This document shows positions 52,727-61,764 of a DNA stretch of 64,000 nucleotides, one piece after another (positions within the stretch are counted from its first letter, which is position 1; the number at the start of each line of letters is the position of its first letter). The translations under genes were made by a program, and so were the position numbers. This DNA is from Streptomyces vietnamensis (GTDB taxonomy: Bacteria; Actinomycetota; Actinomycetes; Streptomycetales; Streptomycetaceae): NCBI RefSeq assembly GCF_000830005.1, contig NZ_CP010407.1, positions 3,267,001 to 3,331,000 on the forward strand, given 5' to 3'. The notes under the pieces are model-generated. The model made no database searches. It saw only the letters and a program-made list of their open reading frames with translations, and was not told the DNA's origin.

Positions 52727-53890
52727 ATGACGACTGCGCCGCGCCCCGCCGCCGAACTGTCCGCCGACGAAGCCCGCAGGCTCGCCCTGCGCGCCCAGGG
52801 GTTCCTGGGCGCGCCCGACCGCAGGGCCGGGGTCCGCGGGGTCCTCCGGTCGCTCGGCCAGGTCCAGCTGGACACCATCTCGGTCCTGGCCCGCTCGCAC
52901 GAGCTCATTCCGTACGCCCGCCTGGGCGCCGTGGGCCGCCCGACCGTGGAGAACGCGTACTGGACCGAGGCTCACGCCTTCGAGTACTGGTCGCACGCCG
53001 CCTGCATCCTGCCCGTCGAGGAGTGGCCGCACTTCGCCTTCCGCCGGCGCGCCTACCGCGACCGCCCGCACTGGAGCCACGAGCTGTCGGCCGGGGCGTA
53101 CGACAAGGTCATCGACCAGCTGCGGGCCGAGGGGCCGCTGACGGCCACCGAACTGGGCGGCGCGAAGAACAAGGGCGAGTGGTGGGACTGGTCCGACAGC
53201 AAGATCGCCGTCGAGCGGGCCCTGATGTACGGCGAGGTGGTCGTCACGGAGCGGCGCGGCTGGAAGCGGGTGTACGACCTGGCCGAGCGGGCGATCCCGC
53301 AGGCCCTGCTCCATGACGAGCTGGACGACGCCGAGTGCGTGCGGCGCCTGGTGCGGCAGGCGGGCGAGGCCCTCGGCGTGGGCACGCGCGCGGACATCGC
53401 CGACTACCACCGGATCAAGGCCGAGCAGTTCGACGCGGTGGTGGAGTCCTCGGGTCTGGTGCCGGTGACGGTGGCGGGCTGGGGGAAGCCCGCGTGGGCG
53501 GATCCGGCGGCGCTCGCCACCGAGCCGCGCGGCCGGCACCGGACGACGCTGCTCTCGCCGTTCGACTCTCTGATCTGGGAACGGCCGCGCACGGAGCGGA
53601 TCTTCGGCTTCACGCACCGCCTGGAGGCGTACGTGCCGAAGCAGAAGCGGATCCACGGCTACTTCGCGATGCCGGTGCTCGCCGGGGGCCGCCTGGTGGG
53701 CCGGGTGGACCCGGCGCGGGAGGGCAGGACGCTGGTGGCGAAGCAGGTCTCCCTCGACGGCCCCAAGGCCGTGCCCGCGGTGGCGAAGGCGCTGCGCGAG
53801 GCGGCCGAATGGGTGGGCTGCGACGCGGTGGCGGTGGAGCGGATGGACCACCCGGAACTGCTGCCCGAGCTGCTCAAGGCCCTCGCCTGA
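52727..53890 (+). CDS. YcaQ/AlkX-like winged-helix protein, putative crosslink-repair DNA glycosylase
   Basis: A 387-residue member of the HTH_42 superfamily to which E. coli YcaQ (unhooks interstrand crosslinks) and Streptomyces AZL/AlkX self-resistance glycosylases belong. The catalytic-type motif is intact: Q47-L48-D49 in SLGQVQLDTISVLARSHELI. Further family features are YWTEAHAFEYWSHAACILP, the WDWSDSKIAVERALMYGEVVV winged helix and LLSPFDSLIWERPRTERIFGF. Its housekeeping location here suggests the YcaQ-like rather than the antibiotic-linked type. ATG 52727. The last 14 codons, including the stop, lie in a 42-bp tandem repeat. Confidence 0.85.
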   Translation: MTTAPRPAAELSADEARRLALRAQGFLGAPDRRAGVRGVLRSLGQVQLDTISVLARSHELIPYARLGAVGRPTVENAYWTEAHAFEYWSHAACILPVEEWPHFAFRRRAYRDRPHWSHELSAGAYDKVIDQLRAEGPLTATELGGAKNKGEWWDWSDSKIAVERALMYGEVVVTERRGWKRVYDLAERAIPQALLHDELDDAECVRRLVRQAGEALGVGTRADIADYHRIKAEQFDAVVESSGLVPVTVAGWGKPAWADPAALATEPRGRHRTTLLSPFDSLIWERPRTERIFGFTHRLEAYVPKQKRIHGYFAMPVLAGGRLVGRVDPAREGRTLVAKQVSLDGPKAVPAVAKALREAAEWVGCDAVAVERMDHPELLPELLKALA

Positions 53891-53970
53891 GGGCCTGAGG
53901 GTCTGCCCGAGCTGCTCAAGGCCCTCGCCTGAGGGCCTGAGGGTCTGCCCGAGCTGCTCAAGGCCCTTGC
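53864..53970. repeat. 42-bp tandem repeat spanning the YcaQ-like stop codon
   Basis: Two exact 42-bp units (53864-53905, 53906-53947) and a partial, diverging third (from 53948) begin CCCGAGCTGCTCAAGGCCCT. The first encodes the end of the protein (PELLKALA and stop); later copies are non-coding and fill the gap up to the converging response regulator gene. Confidence 0.9.
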
Positions 53971-53977
53971 CCGAGGG

Positions 53978-54730
53978 TCAGCGGATCTCCAGGATCTTCT
54001 CCCGCATCGCGTAGACCACGGCCTCCATCCGGGAGTGCAGTTGCAGCTTCTCCAGGATGTTCCGGACGTGGTTCTTCACCGTGTTCTCGGAGATGAACAG
54101 CTCCTTGGCGATGTCCCGGTTGTTCATCCCGGTCGCGACGAGCTTGAGGACCTCCAGCTCACGGTCGGTCAGCCGGGGGGCGGGCACGAGCCGGCGCTCG
54201 TCGGTGCGCTGGATCATCGACTTGAACTCGGTGAGGAGCTTGGACGCCATCGAGGGGCTGATCTGCGACTGCCCGTCCGCGACCGCGCGGATCGCGGTGG
54301 CGACCTCGTCGGTGGAGATCTCCTTGAGGAGGTAGCCGGTGGCCCCCGCCTTGATCGCGTCGTAGAGGTCGGCCTCCTCGTCGCTGATCGTCAGCATGAT
54401 GATCTTCGCGCTGGGTGCCACCTCCTTGATGGAGGTGCACGCCTCGATGCCGCCGCGCCGGGGCATCCGTACGTCCATCAGGACGATGTCGGGCAGCAGA
54501 TCGGCGGCCTTGTCGACGGCCTCGGCGCCGTCACCGGCCTCGCCGACGACCTGGATGTCCTCTTCCTGGGCGAGGACGATCTCGAGCCCACGGCGGAAGA
54601 GGGCATGGTCGTCCACGACGAGGACCCGGATCGGCTCTTTGCGGAATGCAGCGCTGTCCGAATCCGATCCCTCCGGGATCGGACCACCGTGCTCGCGCCC
54701 GCTGAGCACCGGCCCGAAGCTGTCCGCCAT
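53978..54730 (-). CDS. NarL/FixJ-type response regulator
   Basis: A 250-residue DNA-binding regulator. The receiver domain (34-150) has acidic VVDD (38-41), phospho-acceptor Asp86 in IVLMDVRMP and Lys in LLKEIS. The C-terminal LuxR helix-turn-helix reads LTDRELEVLKLVATGMNNRDIAKELFISENTVKNHVRNIL. A 33-residue N-terminal extension precedes the receiver. ATG 54728-54730 has a perfect GGGGGAGG site; an in-frame upstream ATG at 54811 is less likely. No kinase gene is adjacent, so it is an orphan here. It lies downstream of hpf behind a terminator, and its 3' end meets the 42-bp repeat. Confidence 0.9.
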   Translation of the reverse strand: MADSFGPVLSGREHGGPIPEGSDSDSAAFRKEPIRVLVVDDHALFRRGLEIVLAQEEDIQVVGEAGDGAEAVDKAADLLPDIVLMDVRMPRRGGIEACTSIKEVAPSAKIIMLTISDEEADLYDAIKAGATGYLLKEISTDEVATAIRAVADGQSQISPSMASKLLTEFKSMIQRTDERRLVPAPRLTDRELEVLKLVATGMNNRDIAKELFISENTVKNHVRNILEKLQLHSRMEAVVYAMREKILEIR

Positions 54731-54861
54731 CGTTCCTCCCCCTGAAGGCCGTGGCCTGAATTCGTTTCCGGTCCTCCAACCCGTGCCCGCTCGGCACCGG
54801 TTGGCGTGCACGCCATAGTTTCATGCCCGGGCGACGACGGGGCGATCCGCAGACGCACGGG

Positions 54862-54899
54862 GGTGCCCCTGGGGGCGCGAAGTGCGCTCCAGGGGCACC
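54862..54899 (-). terminator. hpf terminator
   Basis: GGTGCCCCTGG (54862-54872) pairs with CCAGGGGCACC (54889-54899), with an inner GCGC/GCGC pairing around a short loop, 42 bases after the hpf stop. Confidence 0.7.
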
Positions 54900-54940
54900 G
54901 AGAGGGACACCTCAGTTCGGAGGGCGGTCCGGGGTGACGG

Positions 54941-55627
54941 TCAGCCGCCGAGCGCACCGCCCGCGCCGCCGAGGTCCTCACCCGCGAGGGGGTCGCTCTC
55001 CAGGTGGATGACGCCGTAGTCGTAGGCGTGCCGCCGGTAGACGACACTGGGCTGCTTCGTGTCGGAGTCGACGAAGAGGTAGAAGTCGTGCCCGACCAGC
55101 TCCATCTCGTAGAGCGCCTGGTCGAGCGTCATCGGTGCGGCCCGGTGGGTCTTCTCCCGGACCACGAGCGGGCCTTCGCCCTCGACCTTGATGGAGCCCA
55201 TCATCGTGGTGGGCACCTTGTCGGTCTCGTCCACGGCCAGTTGGCCGTCTCCGTTGAGTTGGGCGGCGCCGGGCACCACGTCTCCCACCTCCGCCGCGGA
55301 CAACCGGCCGCTGCCACGGCGGGTGTACCGCTTGTCGTGCTGCTTGCGCAGTCGCGCCTCGAGCTTGCCGTGGGCGAGGTCGAGCGCTGCGTACGGGTCG
55401 CCTGCCGCAGCTTCCGCCCGGATCACCGGGCCTCGGGAATGGACGGTGATCTCCACGCGGTCGGACCGGTCGGCCTGCCGCGGGTTGGTCTCCTTGGACA
55501 CCTCGACGTCGAGGCTGATCACCTTGCCGTCGAGCTTCTGGATCTTCTCCAGGTTCAGCTTCTCGGCCACGTGCTTGCGGAACCGCTCGGGCACCTCGGT
55601 CTTGCGGCCCTTGACGACGATGTCCAC
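54941..55627 (-). CDS. hpf: Ribosome hibernation promoting factor, long form
   Basis: Binds the 30S decoding region and pairs ribosomes into inactive 100S dimers in stationary phase or stress. The 228 residues carry the long-form layout: an N-terminal RaiA/HPF domain (about 1-105; DIVVKGRKTEVPERFRKHVAEKL, DPYAALDLAHGKLEARLRKQHDKR), a linker, and a C-terminal dimerisation domain (about 160-210; MTLDQALYEMELVGHDFYLFVDSDT, VVYRRHAYDYGVIHL). GTG 55625-55627 follows GGAG with 6 bases between. The frame is open upstream but homology starts here. It lies after comF in the conserved mtrAB-lpqB-comF-hpf order, with 294 bases between that should contain its own promoter. Confidence 0.93.
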   Translation of the reverse strand: MDIVVKGRKTEVPERFRKHVAEKLNLEKIQKLDGKVISLDVEVSKETNPRQADRSDRVEITVHSRGPVIRAEAAAGDPYAALDLAHGKLEARLRKQHDKRYTRRGSGRLSAAEVGDVVPGAAQLNGDGQLAVDETDKVPTTMMGSIKVEGEGPLVVREKTHRAAPMTLDQALYEMELVGHDFYLFVDSDTKQPSVVYRRHAYDYGVIHLESDPLAGEDLGGAGGALGG

Positions 55628-55921
55628 GCAGAACTCCGTTCCCGGATCGCCCGGATCGGCTCCTTGGCCGCCGGGCATCTCCCTTTGCACCAGACTCCGG
55701 TGGTTACCGGAGCTCGGACTTGGCGACTTCGCCCTCCTCCTCCCCAGTCGACAAGATCCCCACCCCATCGACAAGAGGTTAATTCGCCCTGAACTCCTGT
55801 CCTGTAGGCGCAACCATGTATTCGGTGAGGCGATGGCATTCGCCATTCCTCACAACCGAACATAGCCCCTTCGGACGGGTGTCGGCACCCGCTACCGCGA
55901 CATACCTCCGCTCGAGTGCTT

Positions 55922-56725
55922 TCACCTCTCACCACCTGCAACGATCCAAGTTTCTGGCGAGTTCCGGTTTATTTCGAACGAAGCGGGAGAGGATGCGATC
56001 ACAGCCGCCACCCGCTGTTCGATTCCGTGCTGCGCCGAACCGGCCGGTAAGCCGTGCGGTATTCCAGGAATGAACGGAACGTGTACGGCTCCGAGGGCGC
56101 GCGCCGCCTCCGCGAGCGAGGCGCCCGTGGTCATCAGGTCGTCCACGAGAATCGCCCTTCCCGCCGTCAGCAGCCGCGCGCCGCCCGGCACGACCTCCAG
56201 CGCCCCGGACAGGTTCGCGAGGCGCCCGCGCGCCCCGAGCCCCGCCTGGTCCGCCACGTACCGACGCTGCCGCAGCACGGGCACGACCCGCGCCGGCCTC
56301 CCCGCGCGCCGCAGCCGGGCCGCCGCGGCCAGCGCGATCCGCCGCGTCGGATCATGGCCACGCGCCCGTACGGATCGCCGCGAGGACGGCACCGGTACGA
56401 GGAGCAGCGGACCGTCCGCGGGTCCCGCCCCTGGCCCGGCAGCGGCCTCCACGGCCCCGGCGAGGGCGCCGCCCAGGGGTCCGGCGAGCGTGAGCGCCCC
56501 GCGTTCCTTGTGGGCGATGAGCAGTTCCCGTACGGCGTCGGCGTACGGCGCGGCGGCGTGGACCACGGGCAGCCCGGCGGGCTCGGGCGCGGGCCGCACC
56601 CTGCGCGGCCGCGTCCCGGCGAGCGCGTCGGCGCAGGCCGGACACAACTCCGTCCGCGGTCTGCCGCAGCCTCCGCAGGCGACCGGCAGCACCAGTCCGG
56701 CGATCTCGCGCCACCACCCCCGCAT
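55922..56725 (-). CDS. comF: ComF-family phosphoribosyltransferase-like protein
   Basis: A 267-residue protein. The N-terminus has a four-Cys zinc finger (C17-x2-C20 ... C28-x2-C31 in CGGCGRPRTELCPAC). A type I phosphoribosyltransferase domain carries the PRPP loop AILVDDLMTTGASLAEAA and the LVPVPSSRRSVRARGHDPTRRIA segment. ComF is needed for DNA uptake in competent bacteria; its role in Streptomyces is unknown. The C-terminus ends SSPASFEINRNSPETWIVAGGER. ATG 56723-56725 is used, with GGAG unusually close; a GTG at 56761 would add 12 residues. It lies 157 bases after lpqB. Confidence 0.87.
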   Translation of the reverse strand: MRGWWREIAGLVLPVACGGCGRPRTELCPACADALAGTRPRRVRPAPEPAGLPVVHAAAPYADAVRELLIAHKERGALTLAGPLGGALAGAVEAAAGPGAGPADGPLLLVPVPSSRRSVRARGHDPTRRIALAAAARLRRAGRPARVVPVLRQRRYVADQAGLGARGRLANLSGALEVVPGGARLLTAGRAILVDDLMTTGASLAEAARALGAVHVPFIPGIPHGLPAGSAQHGIEQRVAAVIASSPASFEINRNSPETWIVAGGER

Positions 56726-56881
56726 GGCTCCAGGGTGCGCCTCCGGCCGCCTCCCGGCCACCCCTGTGGAAAACCCCCGCCGGGGGCTCCGGAGTACGTC
56801 AGGTGCACCCTGTACGCCCGGGGAGCCCCCGGCATCGTCCGGGGCGCGACACGTCCTCTCCGGCCATCCGGAACAGACCGG

Positions 56882-58747
56882 CTATCCGGGATAGACCGGC
56901 GAGAAGCCCTTCTTGGCCATCGGTTGCCAGTTCGTCCCCGGCGCCAGCCGGACGATGCCGTCGTTGCCGGAGTCGGCCACCACCGGCGACTTGTCCGTGT
57001 GCGGCGCGGCCACCGAGGTCACCCCGTTCAGACCGGGGAGCACCGAGCTCGTCGAGGTCGAGCCGTCGGTCTGGAGGTAGCGGATCTGCTGGACGCCGCC
57101 GGCCTCCTTGCCGACCACGACGAGCCGGCTCGGCCCCGCCCAGGAGACGGCCGTGACCGACTCCATCCGGGGCGCGGCGGGCTGCAGGGACTCGACGGAG
57201 ACGACCGGCTCCTCGCCCGTCGTCTCCCGCTGGATCCGGCCGATCTGCAGGGTCGTGTGCTCGCCCCGCGTGACGACCAGGGCGATCCGTACACCGTCCG
57301 CGGAGACCCGCAGGGACTCGATGCGGGTGTCGTCCCCCAGCCACGGCGTGTGGACCTCGACGGGATGGCCGGTGCCGCCCGGCACCAGCCACAGCCGGGG
57401 TGCGGCGGGGTCGCGGTCGGCGACCCACAGGTCTCCCCTGCCGTCCCAGCTGGGCGCGGACAGCCGGTCGGCGGGCCGGGCGGCCTTGCTGGTCAGGACC
57501 GGCGGCAGCGGGTCCTGCTCGGTGGTGATGGAGGAGACGAGCAGCTCGCGGCCGGTCTGCCCGATCCCGGCGGCCCGGGTCTCGCCCCGGTCGACGGCGA
57601 CCGAGCGGAGCGGCACCGTGCCCTTGCCGAACGGCCCCGGCACCTCGAGCGGCGCGTTCGCCTCCTTGCCGCCGACCAGGAGCATCATCAGCTTGCCGTG
57701 CTCGTCGACGAAGTACGGGTTCTCGTCGCGGTCGGTGTTCCGCACCGCCGCGAACTCGACCGCCTGCCCCCGGCCCAGCCGGCACAGCGACTGCCCGCCC
57801 GACCCCAGGAGCTCGACCTGCTCGACGTTGACGGAGGTCAGGTCGCGCAGCGTGAAGAGCAGCTGTGCCGCCATCCGCCGGCACGCCTCACCACTGGCCC
57901 GGTCCGCCTTGCGGTTGAGCGGCACCCGCAGCGTGGACTGGTCGTCCGTGGTCAGGGTGGTGACGCCGCTCTTCAGCTCCGTACCGGAGGGGAACTGCGA
58001 GTCGACGGCCGGCTTCAGCCAGTTCGTCGGCCCTTCGAGCAGCGCCTTGACCGTCTGCGTCACCGGATCCATCCGGGTGACGGGGTCCTGCCGCTGCCGG
58101 ATGTAGACGGGGTCGGCGACGACCCAGTCCTCCCCGGAGGCGAAGTAGTACTTGTTGACCGACCGGTAGTTGCGGAGGAAGTCGGCCTCTCCGAGGATCA
58201 GGCCGGGCGGGAGGCTGTCGATGCGCCACTCCCTGCCCTTGCCGTTCGCCGCCGGCTGCTGCACGACGTGGATCGACTGCAGGTACTCGGTGGGGCTGAC
58301 CGGCTGGTAGGCGTGGCGGTCGTCCACGGTCGCGATCATGCGGCCGGAGAGCGGGAAGGCACGCCCCTGGTTGTCGGGGTCGGCGTTGCGGTCGGCCGGA
58401 CTGCGGCCGGGCGCGTTGGTGAGCACGGTGATGCTCTGCTCCGGCTTCCAGCTCCGCGCGGCCTTCTTCGTGAGGTACGTGCGGGCGGTGGCGAAGCCGG
58501 GGTCGTCACTGGTCATGGCTTCGAGGAAGCCGTCGACGATCTCGTCCGGGTCCGCGTTCTCGCGGGGTGCGACGGCGTAGACCCGTACCTGCGAGTCGCC
58601 CGTGTTGGACCCCTTCACCGGCGACACGTCCCCGCTGTCGGGCATCGTCGCGCACCCGGTCATCAGGAGCCCGCCGCAAGCGGCAACCACCACCGCGCGT
58701 GTACTCCGTCCCCGCCCCGCGTGCTCCGCTCGGGAGTCAGCGCCCAC
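56882..58747 (-). CDS. lpqB: Lipoprotein LpqB, accessory to the MtrAB system
   Basis: Extracytoplasmic lipoprotein known in actinobacteria to bind the sensor domain of MtrB and modulate MtrA phosphorylation. The 621 residues start with an Arg-containing signal sequence and the lipobox MTGC (acylated Cys32). A GerMN domain (about 195-310; FASGEDWVVADPVYIRQRQ, LLEGPTNWLKPAVDSQFPSGTEL) is followed by a C-terminal beta-propeller-like LpqB domain. GTG 58745-58747 has GGAGG 9 bases upstream. Its first codons overlap the end of mtrB by 11 bases, so synthesis is coupled to the kinase. Confidence 0.93.
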   Translation of the reverse strand: MGADSRAEHAGRGRSTRAVVVAACGGLLMTGCATMPDSGDVSPVKGSNTGDSQVRVYAVAPRENADPDEIVDGFLEAMTSDDPGFATARTYLTKKAARSWKPEQSITVLTNAPGRSPADRNADPDNQGRAFPLSGRMIATVDDRHAYQPVSPTEYLQSIHVVQQPAANGKGREWRIDSLPPGLILGEADFLRNYRSVNKYYFASGEDWVVADPVYIRQRQDPVTRMDPVTQTVKALLEGPTNWLKPAVDSQFPSGTELKSGVTTLTTDDQSTLRVPLNRKADRASGEACRRMAAQLLFTLRDLTSVNVEQVELLGSGGQSLCRLGRGQAVEFAAVRNTDRDENPYFVDEHGKLMMLLVGGKEANAPLEVPGPFGKGTVPLRSVAVDRGETRAAGIGQTGRELLVSSITTEQDPLPPVLTSKAARPADRLSAPSWDGRGDLWVADRDPAAPRLWLVPGGTGHPVEVHTPWLGDDTRIESLRVSADGVRIALVVTRGEHTTLQIGRIQRETTGEEPVVSVESLQPAAPRMESVTAVSWAGPSRLVVVGKEAGGVQQIRYLQTDGSTSTSSVLPGLNGVTSVAAPHTDKSPVVADSGNDGIVRLAPGTNWQPMAKKGFSPVYPG

Positions 58748-60755
58748 GTGTCCCGTCCTCCTGCTCCAGTTGCCCGTTCCCACCGGCCGTCGCCGTGCCC
58801 GCTCCGCCGCCGTCGCCGTCGGTCGCCGCTCGCGCCACGACCCGGGCGCCGCTGCCGGGCAGCGCCGTCGGGTCGACGGTCGCCCGCGGCGGCGCGGGCA
58901 GCCTCGGCGGTACGGGGAGCACGGCCCGGTCCCCGGCGGGCTGCGCCGGGACCGCGGCGAGCCGGCCGGTCTCCTGGGCGCGTCCGGCGGCCGCCTGCTC
59001 GCGGTTGCGCCGGGAGTCCTCGGGCTCCAGCGGGATCGGGGAGCCCCGCAGCGGCTCGTCCGCGGTGCGCGGCAGGGTGAGCCGGAACTGCGAACCGCCG
59101 CCGGGCTCGCCCCAGGCCTGGAGCCAGCCGCCGTGCAGCCGCGCGTCCTCGACGGCGATCGACAGGCCGAGGCCGGTGCCGCCGGTCGTACGCGCGCGTG
59201 CCGGGTCGGCGCGCCAGAACCGGTTGAAGACCCGGGTCGCCTCGCCCGGCTTCAGACCCACGCCGTAATCCCGTACGGCCACGGCGACGGCCCCCCCGGC
59301 GGCGGCGAGCTTCACGACGACGTCGCGGCCCTCGCCGTGCTCGACGGCGTTGACGACGAGGTTGCGCAGCACCCGCTCGACCCGGCGGGCGTCCGCCTCG
59401 GCCACGACGGGCTGCTGGTCGCCGAGGACGACGATCCGGGTGCCCTTGCGCTCGGCGAGGGGTTCGGCGCCGCCTATGACCCGGCGGACGACCTGGCGCA
59501 GGTCTATCGGCTCGGCCTCCAGGGCGGCCGCGCCCGCGTCGAAGCGGCTGATCTCCAGGAGGTCGGAGAGCAGCGACTCGAAGCGGTCGAGCTGGTCGCC
59601 GAGGAGTTCGGCGGAGCGGGCGGTGATGGGGTCGAAGTCGACGCGGGCCTCGTGGATGACGTCGGCGGCCATCCGGACCGTGGTCAGCGGGGTGCGCAGC
59701 TCGTGCGAGACGTCGGAGACGAAGCGCCGCTGCATCCGCGACAGCTCCTCCAGCTGCTGGATCTTGAGCTGGAGGTTGGAGGCCATCTTGTTGAAGGCCT
59801 CGCCGAGCCGCGCGATGTCGTCCTCGCCGGTGACCTTCATCCGTTCCTGGAGGCGGCCGGCCGAGAGCCGTTCGGCGATCCCGGCGGCCATCCGCACGGG
59901 CGTGACGACCTGGCGCACCATGAGCCAGGCGATGGCTCCGAGCAGGACGACGACGAAGAGTCCGGCGGTCGCCAGGGTGCCCTTGACCAGGGTGAGGGAG
60001 TCCTCCTCCTGGGCCAGCGGGAAGAGGTAGTACAGCTCGTACTGGGTGCCCTCGGCGTCGTTCAGCCGCTTGCCTATCACCAGGCCCGGCTCGGACGCCT
60101 TGCCGCTGGTGTAGTGGATGCGCGTGAACTTCTGGAAGGTCCCGGTGCCCTGGGCGACCCAGTGCCGCAGGTCCGCCGGGATGCTCGTGGTCGGGTCGAC
60201 CTCGCCGGAGGCGCGGGCGCCGCGGCTCGCGGTGTCACCGGTGTCGAGGGAGAGCGCGACCACGTTGAAGGCGCTCTGGCCACCGCTGGCGAGCTGTTCG
60301 ACCAGGGTGGAGCGCCAGTTCACGGAGGAGCCGGCCCGTCCGCCGTCCTGCTGTCCGGGCGCCGAGGCAGTGGTCGCCGCCCGGTCCTGGGCGGCGGAGA
60401 ACCCCCCGGCTGCCTGGCTCTGGGCGGCTTTCTCCTTGGCGTCGAGCAGGCCGTTGCGCACCTGCCCGATGACGACGATGCCGAGCAGCAGCACCACTCC
60501 GAGGGACATCAGCAGGGTGCCCGCGACGATCCGCAGCTGGATGTTCCGCCGCCACAGCCGCACGGCGGGCAGCAGCGGCCGGCGGACCCAGCGCGCGAAG
60601 AGCCGGAGGACCGGTCCGCCGCGCGTCCCGTCACGGAAGAGCCGTCCACCGTGCAGCAGACGGCCGAATCGCGAGCCCCCCCGCCCCGGTCCGGCAGTCC
60701 GCCCCGTACGGACTCCCGGGTCCCCGGGCCTCGGAGCAGCACTGCCTTCAGTCAT
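58737..60755 (-). CDS. mtrB: Sensor histidine kinase MtrB
   Basis: Membrane kinase that phosphorylates MtrA; controls cell wall, division and development genes in actinomycetes. The protein has 672 residues. A basic N-terminal tail of about 70 residues precedes helix 1 (72-98), an extracellular sensor (about 100-245), helix 2 (GTLATAGLFVVVLLGAIAWLMV), a HAMP domain, and the dimerisation/phospho-acceptor box FVSDVSHELRTPLTT with His351. N-box NLVVNAVEHG and GTGLGLSIA complete the kinase. A Pro/Ala-rich C-terminal tail of about 90 residues is longer than in mycobacteria. ATG 60753-60755 is one base after the mtrA stop; the gene end overlaps lpqB. Confidence 0.94.
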   Translation of the reverse strand: MTEGSAAPRPGDPGVRTGRTAGPGRGGSRFGRLLHGGRLFRDGTRGGPVLRLFARWVRRPLLPAVRLWRRNIQLRIVAGTLLMSLGVVLLLGIVVIGQVRNGLLDAKEKAAQSQAAGGFSAAQDRAATTASAPGQQDGGRAGSSVNWRSTLVEQLASGGQSAFNVVALSLDTGDTASRGARASGEVDPTTSIPADLRHWVAQGTGTFQKFTRIHYTSGKASEPGLVIGKRLNDAEGTQYELYYLFPLAQEEDSLTLVKGTLATAGLFVVVLLGAIAWLMVRQVVTPVRMAAGIAERLSAGRLQERMKVTGEDDIARLGEAFNKMASNLQLKIQQLEELSRMQRRFVSDVSHELRTPLTTVRMAADVIHEARVDFDPITARSAELLGDQLDRFESLLSDLLEISRFDAGAAALEAEPIDLRQVVRRVIGGAEPLAERKGTRIVVLGDQQPVVAEADARRVERVLRNLVVNAVEHGEGRDVVVKLAAAGGAVAVAVRDYGVGLKPGEATRVFNRFWRADPARARTTGGTGLGLSIAVEDARLHGGWLQAWGEPGGGSQFRLTLPRTADEPLRGSPIPLEPEDSRRNREQAAAGRAQETGRLAAVPAQPAGDRAVLPVPPRLPAPPRATVDPTALPGSGARVVARAATDGDGGGAGTATAGGNGQLEQEDGTRGR

Positions 60756-60756
60756 G

Positions 60757-61434
60757 TCAGCTCGGCCCCGCCTTGTAACCGACACCGCGGACGGTCACCA
60801 CGATCTCCGGGCGCTCGGGGTCCTTCTCGACCTTCGAGCGCAGCCGCTGGACGTGCACGTTCACCAGGCGGGTGTCGGCCGCGTGCCGGTAACCCCACAC
60901 CTGCTCGAGGAGGACCTCGCGCGTGAACACCTGCCACGGCTTGCGCGCGAGCGCGACCAGCAGGTCGAACTCCAGCGGCGTCAGCGCGATCGACTGCCCG
61001 TCCCGCTTCACGGAGTGCCCGGCCACGTCGATGACCAGGTCGCCGATGGTGAGCTGCTCGGGAGCCGGCTCCTCGGACCTCCGCAGCCGCGCCCGGATCC
61101 GGGCGACGAGCTCCTTCGGCTTGAACGGCTTCACGATGTAGTCGTCGGCGCCGGACTCCAGGCCCACGACCACGTCGACGGTGTCGCTCTTGGCCGTGAG
61201 CATGACGATCGGCACCCCGGACTCGGCCCGGATGAGCCTGCACACCTCGATGCCGTCCCGTCCGGGCAGCATCAGGTCGAGGAGCACCAGGTCGGGCTTG
61301 GCCTCTCTGAAAGCGGCAAGCGCCTTGTCACCGTCCGCGACGAACGACGGCTCGAACCCTTCACCCCGCAGCACGATGCCGAGCATCTCGGCCAGTGCGG
61401 TGTCGTCGTCGACGACAAGAACGCGTCCCTTCAT
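60757..61434 (-). CDS. mtrA: Response regulator MtrA
   Basis: OmpR/PhoB-type regulator, 225 residues. The receiver has Asp9-11, phospho-acceptor Asp53 (LLDLMLPG), Thr in MLTAKS and Lys in VKPFKP. The winged-helix domain (about 130-222) contains LTPLEFDLLVALARKPWQVFTREVLLEQVWGYRHAADTRLVNVHVQRLRSKVE and VRGVGYKAG. ATG 61432-61434. It is the first gene of mtrA-mtrB-lpqB. Upstream, the plus strand has GTTACC-TGCC-GTGACC (61460-61475), which resembles a direct repeat of MtrA-type half-sites and could serve autoregulation, although this is not established. Confidence 0.96.
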   Translation of the reverse strand: MKGRVLVVDDDTALAEMLGIVLRGEGFEPSFVADGDKALAAFREAKPDLVLLDLMLPGRDGIEVCRLIRAESGVPIVMLTAKSDTVDVVVGLESGADDYIVKPFKPKELVARIRARLRRSEEPAPEQLTIGDLVIDVAGHSVKRDGQSIALTPLEFDLLVALARKPWQVFTREVLLEQVWGYRHAADTRLVNVHVQRLRSKVEKDPERPEIVVTVRGVGYKAGPS

Positions 61435-61764
61435 ATCGACATCATCCCATTAGCCAATCGTTACCTGCCGTGACCTGTCCCACAGCGTCTCCCCCTGCCC
61501 GGGCCTTGATCTCGTGGTCGGCGGCCCGCTCGGCCCGTCTGCGCGCGGTTCGCGCGACCAGATCGGGCATCCGCACAGTGTGCCGCCTGCCGCTCGCACA
61601 ATGAAGGTCCGGACAAAGGTACGAAGGAGATCACGGCTCCGGCCCACGGGCGGTCCCCGCGTGGCACGATGGCACCCGGCCCGCCGCCCTGTCAGGTGTC
61701 GGCCGCCGTGACCGAGCCGGTTCGCCGATCCGGCACCGCGACCATTCATCCGAGGTGGACGACC
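61435..61764. other. Divergent control region between mtrA and the membrane-protein operon
   Basis: 330 bases holding the promoters for both directions. Next to mtrA is the GTTACC-N4-GTGACC direct repeat (61460-61475). Further right, GATCT...GGTCG near 61507 and CGACCAGATC near 61555 form an imperfect dyad. No gene is supportable in this stretch. Confidence 0.5.
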
